From assembly GCA_028277185.1 (NCBI GenBank), contig JANQGQ010000037.1, positions 62,001 through 126,000 of the forward strand: a stretch of DNA of 64,000 bases, read 5' to 3'. The DNA is from Woeseiaceae bacterium. Its GTDB lineage: Bacteria; Pseudomonadota; Gammaproteobacteria; Steroidobacterales; Woeseiaceae. Numbering within the stretch: position 1 is the stretch's first letter; each line of letters begins with the position of its first letter. A program made the position numbers and the translations under genes. This document shows, piece after piece, positions 62,555 through 64,000 of this stretch. The notes beneath the pieces were generated by a model. It was not told the origin of the DNA. It did not search any database and worked only from the letters and a program-made list of their open reading frames with translations.

Positions 62555-64000
62555 GCGGGAACGGTCCGGTCGGTGCTGCCCGCGCGGCTCAGCCTGAGGG
62601 CATTGAGAACGACGATCAGAGAACTCGCGCTCATGCCGATGGCGGCAAGCCAGGGCGGCACGAGCCCGGCAACGGCCAGCGGCAGCGCCACGATATTGTA
62701 GCCGATCGCCCAGGCGAGGTTCTGACGAACGATTCGAAGAGTATGACGCGCAATTTCGACGGCTGTGACGACCGGCCGCAGCAGGTCGCCCACCATGATG
62801 ACGTCGGCACTGGTCTGCGCGAGCAGCGCGGAGTGCGCCGGTGCGATGGACGCATCGGCGCCGGCGAGAATCGGCGCGTCGTTGATCCCGTCGCCGACCA
62901 TGACGACGACGGCGCCGCCGGCCTGCAGGCGTTTCAGGTGGTCGAGCTTGTCCTGCGGCGTGCACCCGGCGGCGAAATCGTCGATCCCGAGTTCCTCCGC
63001 GGTGCGGGCAACGGCCGCGTGCCGGTCGCCGCTGATCAGCGATACCTCGAGTCCCATCGAGCGGAGCGCGGTAAGCGTGTCGGCGGCATCCGCCCGCGGT
63101 TCGTCGTCAAGGACGAAGACACCGAGCAGCGTTTCGCCGTCCCCGATGTAAACCGTCGGCCGGTCGTCGGTGCCGGCCTCCGACGAACCCGGCGCGACGT
63201 AAGCGCTCCGCCCGAGCCGGTAATGGCGGCCGTCGACCGTACCGGAGATGCCGTGACCGACGACCGTTTCGACTTCGGTCGCTTCGAAGGACGTATCGAT
63301 CGCACCGAATGCCCTGGCAAGCGGATGCGTTGATGCGGATTCGATCGCGGCTGCGATCCTCGTCAGCGTGTCGGCATCGGTGTCGTCGGCGAAGACCCGC
63401 GTTTCCGCAATCCGGGGCAGGCCCCGCGTGAGCGTTCCGGTCTTGTCGAACACGACATGCGTCGCGCGGGACATCGCCTCGACGGCATCGCCGTTGGTGA
63501 CCAGAAGGCGCAGCTGCGCGAGCCGGGTGCCGGCGGCGGCGAACGCCGCCGGCGTTGCCAGTGCGAGCGCACAGGGGCAGGTCACGACGAGTACGGACAG
63601 CGTGATCTCGAAGGCGCGCTCCGGCGCGACCATACTCCAGCCGGTCGCGACCAGCACGGCGACGACCAGGATGGCGACGACGATGTAGCTTGCCACCCGA
63701 TCGGCAACGCGGACGAAACCCGGGCGCGTGTAGCGCGCCCGTTCGCTGAGCCGGCTGATCGTGCCGAGCGTGGTGTCGACGCCGGTATTGCCGACTTCGA
63801 GGAGGATCTGCGCGTCCAGATTGACGCTGCCGGCAAGGAGTGAGTCGCCGGGCGCTTTGGCAAGCGGCCGGGACTCGCCGGTCAGGAGCGCCTCGTCGAC
63901 GCTCGTGCTGCCTTCGAGCAAACGGCCGTCGGCCGGTATCGGCTCGCCGGCGCGAATGCGCACCGTGTCGCCGGCAACGAGCTGAGTGGCCGGAACCGTC
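62551..64000 (-). CDS. ccoI: Copper-transporting P1B-type ATPase CcoI, C-terminal part (cut by window edge)
   Basis: The 483 codons present contain the actuator TGES in LLTGESRPLAKAPG, the membrane CPC in VTCPCALALATPA, the phosphorylated DKTGTLTRG and the hinge VGDGINDAPILAGADASIA. The N-terminal metal-binding domain and first helices lie beyond the right edge; the frame continues to the edge (TVPATQLVAGDTVRIRAGEP). With ccoS it marks the cbb3 oxidase assembly cluster, delivering copper to that enzyme. The symbol relies on the ccoS neighbour. Confidence 0.92.
   Translation of the reverse strand, partial: TVPATQLVAGDTVRIRAGEPIPADGRLLEGSTSVDEALLTGESRPLAKAPGDSLLAGSVNLDAQILLEVGNTGVDTTLGTISRLSERARYTRPGFVRVADRVASYIVVAILVVAVLVATGWSMVAPERAFEITLSVLVVTCPCALALATPAAFAAAGTRLAQLRLLVTNGDAVEAMSRATHVVFDKTGTLTRGLPRIAETRVFADDTDADTLTRIAAAIESASTHPLARAFGAIDTSFEATEVETVVGHGISGTVDGRHYRLGRSAYVAPGSSEAGTDDRPTVYIGDGETLLGVFVLDDEPRADAADTLTALRSMGLEVSLISGDRHAAVARTAEELGIDDFAAGCTPQDKLDHLKRLQAGGAVVVMVGDGINDAPILAGADASIAPAHSALLAQTSADVIMVGDLLRPVVTAVEIARHTLRIVRQNLAWAIGYNIVALPLAVAGLVPPWLAAIGMSASSLIVVLNALRLSRAGSTDRTVPA

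Overview
The window looks like chromosomal DNA of a GC-rich, free-living gammaproteobacterium. The evidence is a FabA/FabB pair, a HexR-controlled Entner-Doudoroff operon with HexR boxes, a glg cluster, CcoI/CcoS of cbb3 oxidase biogenesis, and a TonB-receptor-based sugar locus like those of Xanthomonas, Caulobacter and marine relatives. I cannot name the genus; a Chromatiales-, Woeseia- or Steroidobacter-like lineage is an inference only.

Layout. 1-1129: hppD (cut by the left edge) divergent from an Lrp/AsnC regulator. 1410-1688: a small lipoprotein. 1710-12963 (minus): malQ-glgC-glgA-glgB-glgP-glgX, glycogen synthesis and breakdown; glgA has no canonical start codon. 13039-13077: a paired LacI-type operator between malQ and a large TonB-dependent receptor (13154-15976). 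A flavin-dependent halogenase-like gene follows. 17614-20766: a small accessory island with a BrnTA module (toxin internally deleted), a HigBA module (toxin frameshifted), a VOC protein, and a winged-helix/nucleotidyltransferase pair resembling a minimal AbiE module. 20754-34026: two divergent glycosidase operons around another LacI-type operator. The minus operon encodes cyclomaltodextrinase, GH31 and GH13; the plus operon encodes a second halogenase-like protein, GH97, an MFS sugar permease and GH13. A LacI-family regulator (34098-35153) closes the locus. Together these genes suggest maltodextrin uptake across the outer membrane, periplasmic and surface hydrolysis, import, and storage as glycogen.

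35274-41835: hexR, then zwf-pgl-edd-eda-glk, which carries the released glucose into the Entner-Doudoroff pathway. 41813-48276: mixed genes (DUF2189 and DUF502 membrane proteins, SDR, glycosyltransferase, UspA, dodecin, YegP-like, metallo-beta-lactamase fold). 48408-50175: fabA-fabB. 50216-54231: S-formylglutathione hydrolase, TauE/SafE permease, an orphan higA with a higB remnant, an SstT symporter and a Blc lipocalin. 54406-57075: a large M14-type metallopeptidase. 57168-61576 (minus): a two-gene SWIM zinc-finger plus roughly 1000-residue unknown protein operon. 61686-64000 (minus): a TauE/SafE-like protein, ccoS and ccoI (cut by the right edge).

The points most worth following up are the three toxin-antitoxin loci whose toxins are all broken while antitoxins and operators persist, the wHTH-NTase pair with tandem operators, the glgA start, the two halogenase-like enzymes in a sugar locus, and the SWIM operon.
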